Assembly: GCF_000143415.4 (NCBI RefSeq)
Contig: NW_003314282.1
Coordinates: 1,795,767 to 1,859,766 of the forward strand
Origin: Selaginella moellendorffii
Lineage: Eukaryota; Streptophyta; Lycopodiopsida; Selaginellales; Selaginellaceae
Reading direction: 5' to 3'
DNA: 64,000 nucleotides
Shown here: positions 52,422 to 63,770 of the stretch, one piece after another
Layout of the letters: every line of letters begins with the position of its first letter
How positions within the stretch are numbered: the first letter of the stretch is position 1
Position numbers and translations under genes: made by a program
The notes under the pieces: model-generated
The model's input: the letters and a program-made list of their open reading frames with translations, nothing else
What the model was told of the DNA's origin: nothing
Databases searched by the model: none

Positions 52422-53156
52422 ATGGGAGAGTTAGACGCAGCGCTCCAGGAAGCCGTGGCGGCCTACGACCGTGGCGAGAAGGGGCCATTTCTTGTGGCCC
52501 AAGAGGTACCTTGGCAAACGTATGATGAATGGATGTGTTGCCTCGAGTGTTGCTGGCGGCTAGAATACAAGGCCGGCGATGTGTGGATGTACGGGGATCC
52601 TTCCCTCGTGCACCGGACAATCTCAAACTGGTTCAACGCTACGATCATCACCCAGATCCAGTTGATACCCGAGGTTGAGTGCGCGATCGACGTGATCTCC
52701 GCCGCCGGGGCCTCCCGGCTAGAGACAATTCAGGGCGACAAGGAGCCTGACCTTAGCTATTTCTCCGCCTCAAGGCTCGAGCCAGTGCGAGCCGTGATCG
52801 AGGTGGCGTACAAGAACGAGGGGCTGGAGGCGCTCAAGAGCTCGGTGGATATGTGGGAAGCCAGTGGCTCGCTGCTGGCGATTGGTGTCAAAATCACCCG
52901 GGAGCTCGATCTCACATTTGTAGCCAAGGAGCGCAGCGCAGCGGCGCTGACGGAGATAAAGTTTGGGCCTGAGTTCTTGGACGAGAGTAACAAGGAAGCG
53001 TTTGTACTGGAATTTCCGTTGTCGTGCTTTACTGGGGATGTGGAGGGCGATCACCGCATCAGGTTTGATCTCTTTGGGCTGCAACAGTATGTTAATAAGA
53101 TGATTGAGTGGGAAAGACTAGCAAAGGAAATGGAGTTACCTGTAAAGAAAGAGTGA
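52422..53156 (+). CDS. Restriction-endonuclease-fold-like protein A2
   Basis: 244 aa, same length as A1 and intact. I count 12 amino-acid differences from A1 and about five synonymous changes. KEPDLSYF and AVIEVAYKNEG keep the Pro-Asp and Glu; Arg131 of A1 is Lys here. The frame is open for another 387 bp upstream through the neighbouring CR-like fragment, so a longer N-terminus is possible, but the shared ATG at 52422 is the safe start. Upstream DNA differs completely from that of A1. Function unknown. Confidence 0.6.
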   Translation: MGELDAALQEAVAAYDRGEKGPFLVAQEVPWQTYDEWMCCLECCWRLEYKAGDVWMYGDPSLVHRTISNWFNATIITQIQLIPEVECAIDVISAAGASRLETIQGDKEPDLSYFSASRLEPVRAVIEVAYKNEGLEALKSSVDMWEASGSLLAIGVKITRELDLTFVAKERSAAALTEIKFGPEFLDESNKEAFVLEFPLSCFTGDVEGDHRIRFDLFGLQQYVNKMIEWERLAKEMELPVKKE

Positions 53157-54559
53157 AACGCTAATTGAGTTCTTCGTCCTGGCTCGTTTTTTCAAAAAAC
53201 TACCGTCTCCCAATCGACATCCACCTTTTTGTATTTATCGTCTTGAAGAAGAGCCTCCATGTTCCACGATTGTTCTAAAGAATTTTCCACTGATCGCTCA
53301 ACAAGGACCTGCATTTCCATGGACGAGTTGAGGTTCTCAGGCAGACCAGGGCATGACTTATCAATCAAGAAAGAAAGACCAAAAAACGACGTACCTGGAT
53401 CTCGAGCACTAGATTGCGCTCTCCCAACATGGTTCTACTTTGTCAAGTTCACTTGAATTGGCATACCAGCCTACATTTCATGGGCGTACAAAATACATTA
53501 GCTATCATCATATGCCTACACCAATTGGATCCGTAATGTATTTGGCAAGTCAGAGCTGCTGCATGGAATTAGCACAATTAACAAATTGTAAAGAAATGAA
53601 ATTTCCCACCTTCATCACGGCGGGCCTGAAATGCATGGATGTTATTTTGGGCCAGGCTCATCCCGGTCATGGACGCCGCACGAGCGATCCTCTGTCACGG
53701 CAAGATCATTGCCCCGGAAAAGCCTCCTTCACGCCTTGCCAAGCTTGGGGAGGTCTTTGTACTTAGAGTGAATTGTTTTAGAGTGATGTTGTCGGACTTA
53801 TGTTGTTGGACACTGTCCTTAGCAAAGCCGCCACCTTGGAAGCTCCCGCAAGCTTCCCACCTTGGAAGCTCCCGCAACTTCTGTTCCAATTAGAACTCCT
53901 CCAAGTCCGGTTCCAACGTACACGATCCCTGAGGAGGATCGCAGTTAAGAGTATGGTGTTTTGATGGAAACTCTCGATGGTTTGCCGATGAAGGCCGAGG
54001 ATGTCCAAGGGGACAAGAGATCATCTCCAATTTGGGGCTTGTGACATCTCGGTGTTGAGACCTGATCTCGACAACAGACGTGTTCGCCGCCACGGCATGC
54101 TTGGCTCACATGGCAGGGCGCGAGTTGCAGTGATGCGAGTTCTTACGCTATGATGCTCCACAAGTGCTCCGCAAGTACTGTTGCAGGTGAAGTGGGTGCA
54201 CAAGATTGTGGCCAAGGAAGGAGGATGATACTTTTGTGGCAAATTTCTTGCTTGATCTGTGGTGGCATGCAAAAGGTGGCGGAGGTGTTTGAGAAGCTGC
54301 CATATCAGTTGTATGAACACGATAGAAACCTGTAAGGTTCAAGCTAGTTTGGCTGGGGCTCTCAGGCTGTGACAATGTTTTAAATTTCACTGATAGGATT
54401 GAGTGGCATAAACTTAGGCCAATGACGAGTAGAAGTTGATTGCCAGGTGAGTGAGATGTAAACCATCAAACTAATCCAACCTTGTTTCCTCTGAGAGAGA
54501 TGGCAAAAGAGATTACAGTTTAGTGAGAGTATTAAGAATATTTAAGTACAATACACCTA
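53157..54559. other. Spacer between A2 and B2
   Basis: Diverged copy of 41359-42699. It contains TACCTGGATCTCGAGCACTAG at about 53390-53410, identical to the transporter's exon-intron junction at 38564-38584 and absent from copy 1. Confidence 0.5.
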
Positions 54560-55282
54560 CTAGAACATAGCAGCATGTTCAGCCGCGGCTGCAAGGCTGA
54601 TCTCAGAGATACCAGGAGCAGTCAACTGATTTCTCACCTCGGGTACCTCGAACAACTCATTCCAGTCCAGCTTAAGCACACCTTCTGGATCAAGATTGTC
54701 CACAGGTCCCCCCCTCGCCTTCACCCAAACGCGAAGAGCCGGAGCACACCCTTTGCGCACTTGAATTGCAAGGGCAATCCTGGCACCGGAATTCTCAGCT
54801 GCTGTAACCGCATCAAGATCGGCCACCACCTCGGCAATGTCTTCGTTCTGGTAAACAACCTGGGCAACCAAAACCACCCGAGCAGCGATGATACTTTGAC
54901 CTGGGGATCTCTCCACCACAAGAACATCAACCTGCTGCAATCGATCCTTGTACTCTACCAGCCCCCCTGGGCAAACGTCCACCAAGCGATTCCCTAGGGT
55001 CTGGACGCTGAGCCCCTCCAGCTGCATCCCTAGTTTCGTGGACCAGTACGTGCGCACGGCCTCATGGGGCAGGGAGTGATCATGTTGCAGGAAAAGACTC
55101 CCGCTATCCTTGAGGTACAGCATATTCAGCTTGTGCGCTCTCGTTTCCAGGTGGAGACGCCGGAATTCTTCGGCATTGATGATCATTGGCACAGCGACAG
55201 GTCCCTTGTTCCTTTCGAATTCCCCGTCCATCGCATCGCACAATCCAAACAGAGAATCGGCCAGCCCCTGTGACGGCCTCAT
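54560..55282 (-). CDS. Divergent relative of protein A (B2)
   Basis: 240 aa, intact, about six replacements relative to B1 (for example FGMC to FGLC, YWFTK to YWSTK, GLGVQ to GLSVQ). It has the same loss of acidic residues at the nuclease-like core as B1. It is divergent from the intact epimerase. No domain beyond the tentative PD-(D/E)XK-like fold. Confidence 0.55.
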   Translation of the reverse strand: MRPSQGLADSLFGLCDAMDGEFERNKGPVAVPMIINAEEFRRLHLETRAHKLNMLYLKDSGSLFLQHDHSLPHEAVRTYWSTKLGMQLEGLSVQTLGNRLVDVCPGGLVEYKDRLQQVDVLVVERSPGQSIIAARVVLVAQVVYQNEDIAEVVADLDAVTAAENSGARIALAIQVRKGCAPALRVWVKARGGPVDNLDPEGVLKLDWNELFEVPEVRNQLTAPGISEISLAAAAEHAAMF

Positions 55283-55398
55283 TAAACCCTGTCCTGTTAA
55301 AATGCCCTAAAACAAGCTTTCTATAAAATGCCAGAGGAAGAACCCTAAAATTGATTTAGGCGGGAATTTTGATTTTTTTTTTTTCCAACAGTGATCTT

Positions 55399-56961
55399 AT
55401 GCCTAGGTTTTCTAGGTCGATCGCGTCGCCGGCGATGGATTTCGGCAGCGCCGCTTGTATTCCAGACGCTCTTCCAGCCGCCGGTTCCAGATCCGCGGGG
55501 AGCTTCGCAAGGAACTGGAAGATTTCTTGCTCGATGCGGCCGGGCGAGGATCGCGATCAGCACGGTAATGTCGCATGGCGGAAGGCGCTGGAATCGGTCC
55601 GGCCGCGGATCGCGCAGGCGCGGGCACGGCCGCTTGATGTGCCGCTGAAAGCGCCCTTCGCGATCGCTACCACCAAGCTCGAGGCTGTGGCGAATGTGGC
55701 CGTCCGGGTGGAGCTCGCGGATGGGAGCGTTGGATGGGGCGAAGCTCCGACGCTCTTTCCAGTCACTGCGGAGGATCAGACTGTAGCTCTGGACCAGGCT
55801 GGGCGATGCTGCCGGATGCTCGAGCAGCTTGAGCCAGGATTGAGCTGCATGGAAATCCTTTCCAGCGTTGGAAATCTTCTTCCAGGCCACGGCTATGCTT
55901 CCGTAAAGTATTGCTTCTCATATTTTTCTTTTCTTCTCTTCAAGCTTCTCACATTTTCTTTCTCTACGGCAGGCTCGAGCAGGGATTGAGATGGCTGTGA
56001 TCGATGCCGCAGCTCGTAGCGTTGGAATTCCACTCTGGAAATTTTTTGGTGGAGCATCCAACTTTGTCACGACGGATATCACGGTATTTGGGTTGAGTAA
56101 GTGCTTGAGCTGGTTCTTTCTCTTGTTTGTAGATTCCAATATGTGAGCCGGATAATGCTGCTCGCCTCGCCATGGAATATGCTCAAAGAGGCTTCCGGAC
56201 GGTGAAAACCAAAGTTGGAGGCAGAGATTTGTCGTCCGACATTGCCATGCTCCATGCGATTCGAAGTAGCCACCCAACTTGCAATCTCATTCTTGATGCA
56301 AACGAAGGCTACACGTCGCATGAAGCCTTACGAGTTCTACAGGAGCTCCAAGGTGACCAAATCTTTTCTAGTCTCCAAACTTTAACCATGTTTCTCTTCA
56401 TGTAGAACAGGGGATCACTCCTATTCTCTTCGAGCAGCCAGTGGCACGCGCAGACTGGGATGGCCTTGCGCTCGTCAGCAAAAAGGCGAGAGAACTCTAT
56501 GGCGTCCCCGTTGCTGCCGACGAAAGCTGCCGGAGTTTGGACGACGCCCAGCGCATTGCCGACGAGGAGCTTGCTCCAGTGATAAACGTGAAGCTCGCGA
56601 AGCTCGGCGTCCTTGGAGCTCTCGAGGTCATCTCTCTGGCTCGTGAGAAGAAGATAGAGTTGATGATTGGAGGCATGGTGGAGACCCGATTGGGGATGGG
56701 CTTTGCTGCTCATCTTGCTGCCGGATTTGGCTTCTTCAGGTACGCATAACACTTGAGAATCCTCCTTCCTACGAGTGATTGTTTGTAGATACATCGACTT
56801 GGACACTCCCTTGTTACTTGCCGAGGATCCAATCGAAGGTGGTTATCAAGGTGTGTTTGATGCCTGTATCGTTCTTTAACTTTTTTTTTCTCTTTTTATC
56901 AGTACACTCGAAGAAGTACATTATGACCGATGCTCCTGGACAAGGAATCAACTTAAAATGA
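55399..56961 (+). CDS. L-Ala-D/L-Glu epimerase-like enzyme (enolase superfamily), intact copy
   Basis: About six exons. The N-terminal ~60 residues may be a targeting peptide. Then the MR/MLE capping domain: PLDVPLKAPFAIATT, GSVGWGEAP, VTAEDQ; SARAGIEMAVIDAAARS; and the barrel with catalytic Lys-x-Lys (RTVKTKVGG), metal ligands LILDANEGY, LFEQPV, VAADES, and the second catalytic Lys in NVKLAKLG. The C-terminus (IDLDTPLLLAEDPIEGGYQ, APGQGINLK) is complete, stop at 56959. Enzymes of this group racemise dipeptides such as L-Ala-L-Glu; the plant role is unclear. The choice between ATG 55399 and 55435 is open. Copy 1 is broken. Confidence 0.82.
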
Positions 56962-58363
56962 TCATTCTGCTTGGTTTAACTTTTTTACTTTTATGCAAAA
57001 CCAAGTTATTTAACCTAGAAAACAATTATTCTTTGGCATTATATGGCATTATAATGAAATATACCCAAACACATATAATATTAAATATGTACAAAGATTA
57101 TAGCACTAAAATATTCAAATATAAAATAATTAGTAAAAATTATAAAAAAAACAATTAGTGAGATAATAACATATTAGTTTTTATTATACTTTAGTTTTAG
57201 ATGAAAATTCATATTTATTTTACTGTTAAATTATTTAGCACTTTAGAAATTAAAATTTATGGAATTATTTAATTTTAAAAAAATATTAACATTATTAGGA
57301 TTTTTTTAAATGAGATTACAACCACGAAATTTTAGTTTGAAAATAGATTAAATATTATCAAATAATTATTTATAAATTATTACATTAACTTTATATACAT
57401 AATTTAGATTTAAGTTCAATGTTTTAAATATTTTAAATCTTTGAAAGAAAGATAAAACTAATATGATTTTTAAAATTTATTATTATATTAAAATAAAACT
57501 TTTATTCTTTTGAAAAATAGCTAATCTGGAGAAAAGCCATCAATATCAATTTTTTATCTTCATTTTTTTGATGAATAAAATAGAAACTAAACCATTCTTT
57601 TGAAAAATATAAGTTTATGAAATTTAATCATAAACAGTTTTATTACATCCATAGACTTTGTGATAAAAGGTAATGTACAATGTTTATTTAATATATGTAT
57701 TAAAATTTTCATAACATAATATATTTTATTTTATACATTTTTATCTTGATTACAATTATATAACTAACTAAAATTTTTGTTTGTATGTGAATATGAAATA
57801 ACTATACAAAAGGTGAAAAATAATATAGAAGTTATAATAAACTCACTTTAGAAAATATATATATTAAATATTCTACCAAAATATTGGTAGGAAGGTATGC
57901 ATAAATTTAATTCTCATCCAAAAGAAATGAAATGAAATAATGATATGCATCTAGTGTGTTCTAAGGTAATTTTTAAGGGGTATAAAGAATATACTAGAAA
58001 CTATAGTGACACAATAAAAAAAATAATAATACTAATAAATAAAGATGGTGAGAAAGCAAATGAGAAACTTATTAATATTTTGAATGACTTATGTATTTTA
58101 TTTTTTAGTTTAAAGAAATTAAACTCCATAAAAAGTATAGCATAATTGTGTTTTCCATCACAATTAAAGAGTATAGTTGTATTATGAGTTGAAAACATTA
58201 CATATATATTGATATTTTTTAAACTGTATAATAATATTATAATCTTTTAAAATATATACATATCTCACATTCTTTTACTTACATAAAAAATTTCTAAGTA
58301 GCTCTAGCATATATTCTGATATTTTAAAAGTTTTCTTAAAACAGTAAAAGAAAGATAGTTAAA

Positions 58364-58446
<83 letters not shown>

Positions 58447-59821
58447 AAGTTTATAACTATATGTATGTAATACTATATAGTAAATATGTTTATTAAATTG
58501 AGATTAAATTTAGTTTATCAATTTCTATATATGAAGGGTATTTACCCCAATGAATATATCCTACATTAATGGAGGTGGAAGGCATTATGAAGAGCACAAT
58601 TTTGTTACCTTTATTAGTTTTTAGCATGTTTTTTATTTGTTCCTGTTTTATTTTATTTAAATCTATTGTAATTTTTTATATCAAATCTATTTTTCCTTTA
58701 TTTACATTTCCACACCATCATCCATCAAGGAGTATATTTTATAAATACTACTCTATTATCCTCATTCTGCAATGTTTTTCTTGCTTTTGTTTCTTCTTTA
58801 GATATAACTTTTGGAGTTATGGCTATTGAGTGTGATTCTATATTCATGCTACTTTAGCACTTAGTGTGTTTCCATATTTAACTTCCATAAGATATAATTA
58901 CATGGTCTTTTGTTATTAAAATTTTTGCTGTTGTTAAACGTGATTTAATATTGATTTAAGAGTAATGGATAATGTAATAAAATTCTTGGAAGATGTTTAT
59001 GTTTATGAGTAGGAGGAATTTGGTTGCTTTAAAAATAATTATGAAGACAAGTTAAAGATTTCATATAGTGATCTATTATATAATTCCTCTTTCCATGCCT
59101 TTTCAGATTTCTTGATTTGAGCCACTTTCTTGTGTTTCTAGTATTTCTTCATCTACAATATTTTATTTTCTTGAGATATTAATTTCTTTTGACTTTGACA
59201 ATTTTAGTTTTTATTTTGATATCAAATTTAGTGTTTCCTATTTTCCTTTGAATGATCTAAACCTTTGAGTGTATGTATTGTAGAGTGTTTTTATTTTGTC
59301 TTATTAGCGAAGTATTTAATTAATTATAACATTGAGGATTCCCTTTTTCTAAGGATTCAATCACTTTTACATAAGTTTAAGGATCTTTTCCCATTGTGAA
59401 TGTTGTTGAAAGTATTTGTTATACTAAAGAATTTTTGCTTATCTCATGTTGTTCAGTATAACAAGTTGTCAACATATTATTTTATGATCCATAGTCATCA
59501 TATAAAGACAGCTTTTTAGCTTAGTTTGATCTCAAAAATCTTGGTGAGACAAAAAATTTATCCATAGAATTGGATGAGAGAAATTTGTAAATAGATCAAG
59601 AATGAGTTAAGAAATAAATGAATTTTTAAGGTTCATTTATGTGGAAGTGATATTTCCAATATCATAAAGTTGTACAACCATTGTGTCTTAAGGAGATATG
59701 AGAAGTGACAAGCTTTCCTACAAGTATTTGGAACATATTGGTAACGTAGGATTTTGGTTTGGGGATTAGAGGAGTTAACGTTTAACAGTGCAGTTCCAAA
59801 AGTAACTTGGAAAGAGAAGTT
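56962..59821. other. AT-rich flank of duplication copy 2 and unique AT-rich DNA
   Basis: Homologous to 45087-47484 up to about 59354, then unique AT-rich sequence. No supported gene. Confidence 0.55.
58366..58446. repeat. Compound (TA)n(CA)n microsatellite
   Basis: TA units to about 58410, CA units 58412-58440, then TATATA. Copy 1 has only a short TATA tract at the corresponding position (about 46620-46640), so the expansion followed the duplication. Confidence 0.9.
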
Positions 59822-60573
59822 TTAGGTATGGTTTTCAATTTGGAGCTTGGCCTGGAGAAACTCGGCTACGTCCTCCAGCTCCTCCGGCTCCTTGATCCAG
59901 TGCCCGTCCAACTTGGCCCCAACGTACTGCCGCCACGTCACGTCCACGTTCATGTTGGTGCTCAGTACGTGACGAGCCCCTCAACGCGAGCTCGAGAGGT
60001 ACCTTGCGGACGTGAGTGCCGCTGGCCCAAAAAGACGGGAGTGGGAGCCTCAGCCCCCTGTAAATCTCCCTCCACTGTCATCCCCTGATCGAGCTTGTGA
60101 GCGAGCGGTAACCATCCGCTCATGCCCACATAGGCTCCCAGCCTGTGCTCGCAGCGCAGCAACGCGTACAGGGACGTTGCCTGCCCCTGGCTGAGGCCGC
60201 CAAGCACAAGCCTGTCCGCCCTGCCGCCTAGCCGCTGCACCTCATCCTCGATGAGCCCCAGAACGTACTCAACGGAGCTGCTTAGTCCTGGGATCTCCTG
60301 CGCCGACTCGCTGCTGTCCCGCGGCGAGGCATCCAACCACTGCTTGCGCTCCATCTCCATGGAGCTCGACCACAGCAGCCCGGAGCTGGGGAAGACCCAG
60401 CGGAAGCTCGGGAACTTGGCGAAGAGAGAGGGGCGCATCCGACGGATCGCCCTCCAAAACTGCGGCCCGTCGCTGCCGTTGCCATGGAGGAGGATGACGG
60501 TGTGGGTGTGCTCCGAAGCAGGCTCCTGGATGTGTGGCGCCGGCCGCTCCCTCATGGCTCCTGAGGAAATCAT
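59822..60573 (-). pseudogene. Acyl-protein thioesterase/carboxylesterase, probably broken
   Basis: Starts MISSGAMRERP at 60573. Alpha/beta-hydrolase motifs: VILLHGNGSDG (oxyanion region), GGLSQGQA (nucleophile Ser, GxSxG), VFLGQ. After this the frame ends at VTY, but the family C-terminus continues in two other frames: KVPLELALRG, then MNVDVTWRQY and DGHWIKEPEELEDVAEFLQ (catalytic His in GHW). The Asp of the triad, normally in G-x-x-D-D after VFLG, is not found. Two frame changes suggest a pseudogene, unless there are sequence errors. Confidence 0.65.
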
Positions 60574-62132
60574 TAGGGCTCTTCCTAACGTAAAGGATGC
60601 GTTGGGATTCAAGGCGATAAATAAGAGTTGGCTGGGAAGCTGGAAGTCTAAGTAGGTATTCAGTCTCCGTGGGTCAGGGGTCGGATATCTTCGGATTGCA
60701 TTGCATGCATGCCGTTGGGCTCTGAGTGTAAACACTTCATATATTATATAATGCCGGTCTCAAAGAAATTTGCATGCATCGTTTCCAATTTCTACGATCG
60801 GACCAGTAGTGTCTGCGACAATCAAGTAAGGTTTTCTATAAGTGAAAATTATTATGTTTAGTGATAAATTAAAATTATATTAAGTTCTACACTTAGAGAG
60901 TATATTGATTTTAAATGAGTAGCATGAGTAGCTTGTTTAAATGCTAGCTAATAAGCGAAGCAAAGGTGTATGCTAGCTGTTTAAAACAAGCTACTAATCA
61001 AAGTATTCTCCCTAAGTTTAGAACTTATTTCAACATAAGAATATAATAGAACACTAGTGATAAATTAAAATTAAATTAATTTAATGGTGCCCAAGGAGTA
61101 GACGATCGAAACAAGGAACCGATCTAAATGAAGATGTTTTGAATTAGATTAATATAGGATTTAGTTTGTCGTGGTACTTTGACGGCCACCTTGGATTTCT
61201 CGAAGCTAGAGGCGTCTGTTTCTACGAACCCGGTGCAAGCGAAGAACGGGCGGGCCTTGCGTGCTCTGGCTATTATAATCGAGTGCTTGAAGTTGAATAA
61301 AAAACATTTGTTAGTATTTGTTAAGTGGATACGTTCAGGGTGGTCTGAACTTCTTCTGCACATTATCTGAGGAGTTATTGTTTTTATGACTTTGGAAACA
61401 TATTTATAATCTAGACATACAACATTTTGAAAACGACGACACAATCTGATTCCACCCCTGATCGCTCCCGACGCACCCAACAAAGCCACTTGATTTATGT
61501 AGAAGGCGATTATCCTGAGCGCGAGTTGCAGTCAGGATCCATGTGAAGCTCGCAAGAAGCATCTAAGCAGGACTTCGGAAGCCACCACAGTCTTCAATTC
61601 TAATTGCCATTATAAAAGCTGAACACAAGCAGAAGAAGAAGATAAAGTAGTTAGTACCTCATGGTTTGTTATGACGGCTCACGAGAGCTTGTCTTATACA
61701 TGAAGGTTGAAGTTGATCAGTTTTGGCGGTGAAAGTCTCATGGTTTGCCAAATGTCAGAACAAGCTCCTAATCCATTTTGCATAGAAACAATCAAAACAG
61801 ATGTGCAGCTGCAGAATACGATCGAAGGAGTATGAATAACGATAATTCTTCTCTACAAAATTGTGCTGGAAAGTTGAGGCTCTAGAAGTAAGTCTATATC
61901 GGTATCAAAATCCGCTATACACAGCGATATAAACAAGCATTTTCCGGAGACAGTAGACGAGAAGAATGGCGGTGTAGAGCTCCTGGAAGGAGATGAAATC
62001 CTTGCCATTGTGTGCCGTGAAGTGGTCAAAGTCCCGGCCTTGTAGATAATCACTCTGGAAAACCTTTAAACTACTTTGATTTGGGCTTAAGGCCTGTTAC
62101 TTGTGATAACTCGCCAAAAAGAGCATACATCT
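60574..62132. other. Intergenic region with one orphan exon-like segment
   Basis: Largely non-coding. An inverted GCTAGC-containing stretch occurs at 60930-61010. One exon-like frame is listed separately. No complete gene recognised. Confidence 0.45.
61905..62054 (-). pseudogene. Orphan terminal exon
   Basis: After the acceptor TTTTCCAG there are 49 codons and a stop: SDYLQGRDFDHF, AHNGKDFISFQELYTAILLVY. This resembles the end of a real protein (an EF-hand-like or membrane-associated segment), but no upstream exons are found before the eIF2 alpha gene. Confidence 0.3.
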
Positions 62133-63604
62133 TTACTCTACAAGCCCACTCACAGCATCAACGTCGGCTTCCCCCATTCCAGTGTCTTCCTCCTCCTCAC
62201 TCTCGCCATCGCCATCCACCTCCTTGTTTGCTTCACTCAGCCGTCCCAAAAGATGGCGATCGTCCGAGTCGCTCACCTGGGACAAGGAGAATTCGTGAGC
62301 AAACACCGAGAGAAGCAAGAAAAAAACTCTTGGGGACTCACCACTCTAGCCGCCTCTTTCACAACAAGCTTTCCTTTGTTAGATTCTATGGACTTGGCAC
62401 AAGCTTTCGTTGCCTCCACTAGCACTGCTATCCCTTGCTCCTGCGTAACTCCAACGCTCAGCACAATCAGCTTTGGAGAATTTTGTGTACCTTGTCTAGT
62501 GTTTGAGTCGTCAAAACGTACAGCGGTGGTGCTACTAGCTTTATTTTCACGGGACAGTCCGCGGTACCAGCGGCTTCAGCCTGTCTCATTGCTTCCTGAA
62601 ATTGGAAAATGAGGATAAAGAAGTAAAGAACAAATCGTCGAGAGAAAGCAAGCGAAACCAAACCTTGATATGAAGGACACCATCGTACTGGAAGCACTTG
62701 AGCTCAACGTCGGCTCTGATCTTCAGTGGCTGGGGCGTCATTCGCCTCCGGACGTTCTTCACAAGAGCATCTTTGACTTCTTCCGTCACTGCTGGAACCG
62801 TCTTCGTAACCTGAAAAAGGCAATAGAGCAGAAAATAAAAGAGAAAGAATGACCAGTTTTTAGTACCTCTTGTCCGTCCGGTCCAGTCTCTTTGATTGTT
62901 CTCGTTAGCCCTGACAAGATCGTATCTGGATCTGCTACCATGACCTTGAAAGCCTACAAAATTTCCAGAGGGAAAAAGTGAAGCAAACTTCCTCCATGTC
63001 GAGAGAAAGAAACTTACCTCGAATGCATGGCCATATTTCTTGTAAAGAGGCCATCCTACATGAACGTAGAGATCCTGCACAACATGAGGAAAAAAGAAGA
63101 AGTGAGAACATGAGGAAAAAAAAAGAAGTGAGAACTTGTCGTGAAAAGAAACCTTTTTTCATACCTCAAGATCGACACTTTCAGTGTCAGCAACGTGACG
63201 CATGATTGAATGAACGAGCTTGCTCTTGTTGAATCGCTCCTCGCACACCGCAATGTCCTCCTCCGAGACCCTCCTCTTGCTGAGATCAATGTAACCCTTC
63301 TCCTTGTCCACCCTGAGAACCATCACTGGCTCCTGGCGGCCCACTTTAATCAAGCTCCCAATGCTGCGAATCCGGCGCCGCGAGAGCTCCGACAGTAGAA
63401 TCATCCCCTCGATATTGTTGTACTCGAGCAGCGAGACGTAGGCGCCCATCTCCGCGATGTGTTTGACCTTGAGAGGAGAGATTCTAGCTCAGGAATTCCA
63501 CAGATTTCTAGCTGGGAGAGAGAATCACATACCTGGACCATCACCACGTCGTCCACTTCGGGGAATCTGGCCTCGTACATCCGACAGTCTTGCGAGATCG
63601 TCAT
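62133..63604 (-). CDS. Translation initiation factor eIF2 subunit alpha
   Basis: Eight or so short exons. N-terminal S1 domain: [52 protein letters not shown]; the first Ser of the LLSELSRRR motif region includes the conserved regulatory Ser51 phosphorylated by GCN2. Then [21 protein letters not shown], the helical domain ([21 protein letters not shown]), and the alpha-beta domain ([36 protein letters not shown]). The acidic tail ([18 protein letters not shown]) ends at 62133. It binds initiator Met-tRNA with the beta and gamma subunits. Start [15 protein letters not shown] at 63604. Confidence 0.93.
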
Positions 63605-63770
63605 GGCGATGGCGCTCGCGCTGCCGTAAACCCTAAAACTTTTAATGGGAGGCGAATTTTTAGGGCTTTAGGAGGATTTTGGCGGCGCCACCGGTTGTAG
63701 AGGAGGCGGCGCCGCCGAGCGGCCATTCTAAGTTTTAGGGCTTGGCGAAGTGGGGCTATTTGCTTTGGCG
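63605..63770. promoter_or_regulatory. Divergent promoter, eIF2 alpha / MIRO
   Basis: 166 bp with TTTTTAGGGCTTTAGG at about 63656-63671 and a second AGTTTTAGGGCTTGG at about 63731, telo-box-like elements facing each gene. Confidence 0.5.

Larger units (their letters stand above)
52386..59354. repeat. 6.9-kb direct segmental duplication, copy 2
   Basis: Partner of 40588-47484. Its left breakpoint is about 36 bp before gene A2, so the A1 promoter palindrome is not included. It contains a TA/CA microsatellite at 58366-58446 not present in copy 1. Confidence 0.9.

Noticed and set aside
57945-58198. Short frames in the AT-rich flank of copy 2 and their counterparts in copy 1
   Set aside because: The frames are not conserved between the two duplicated copies, so no protein is supported.
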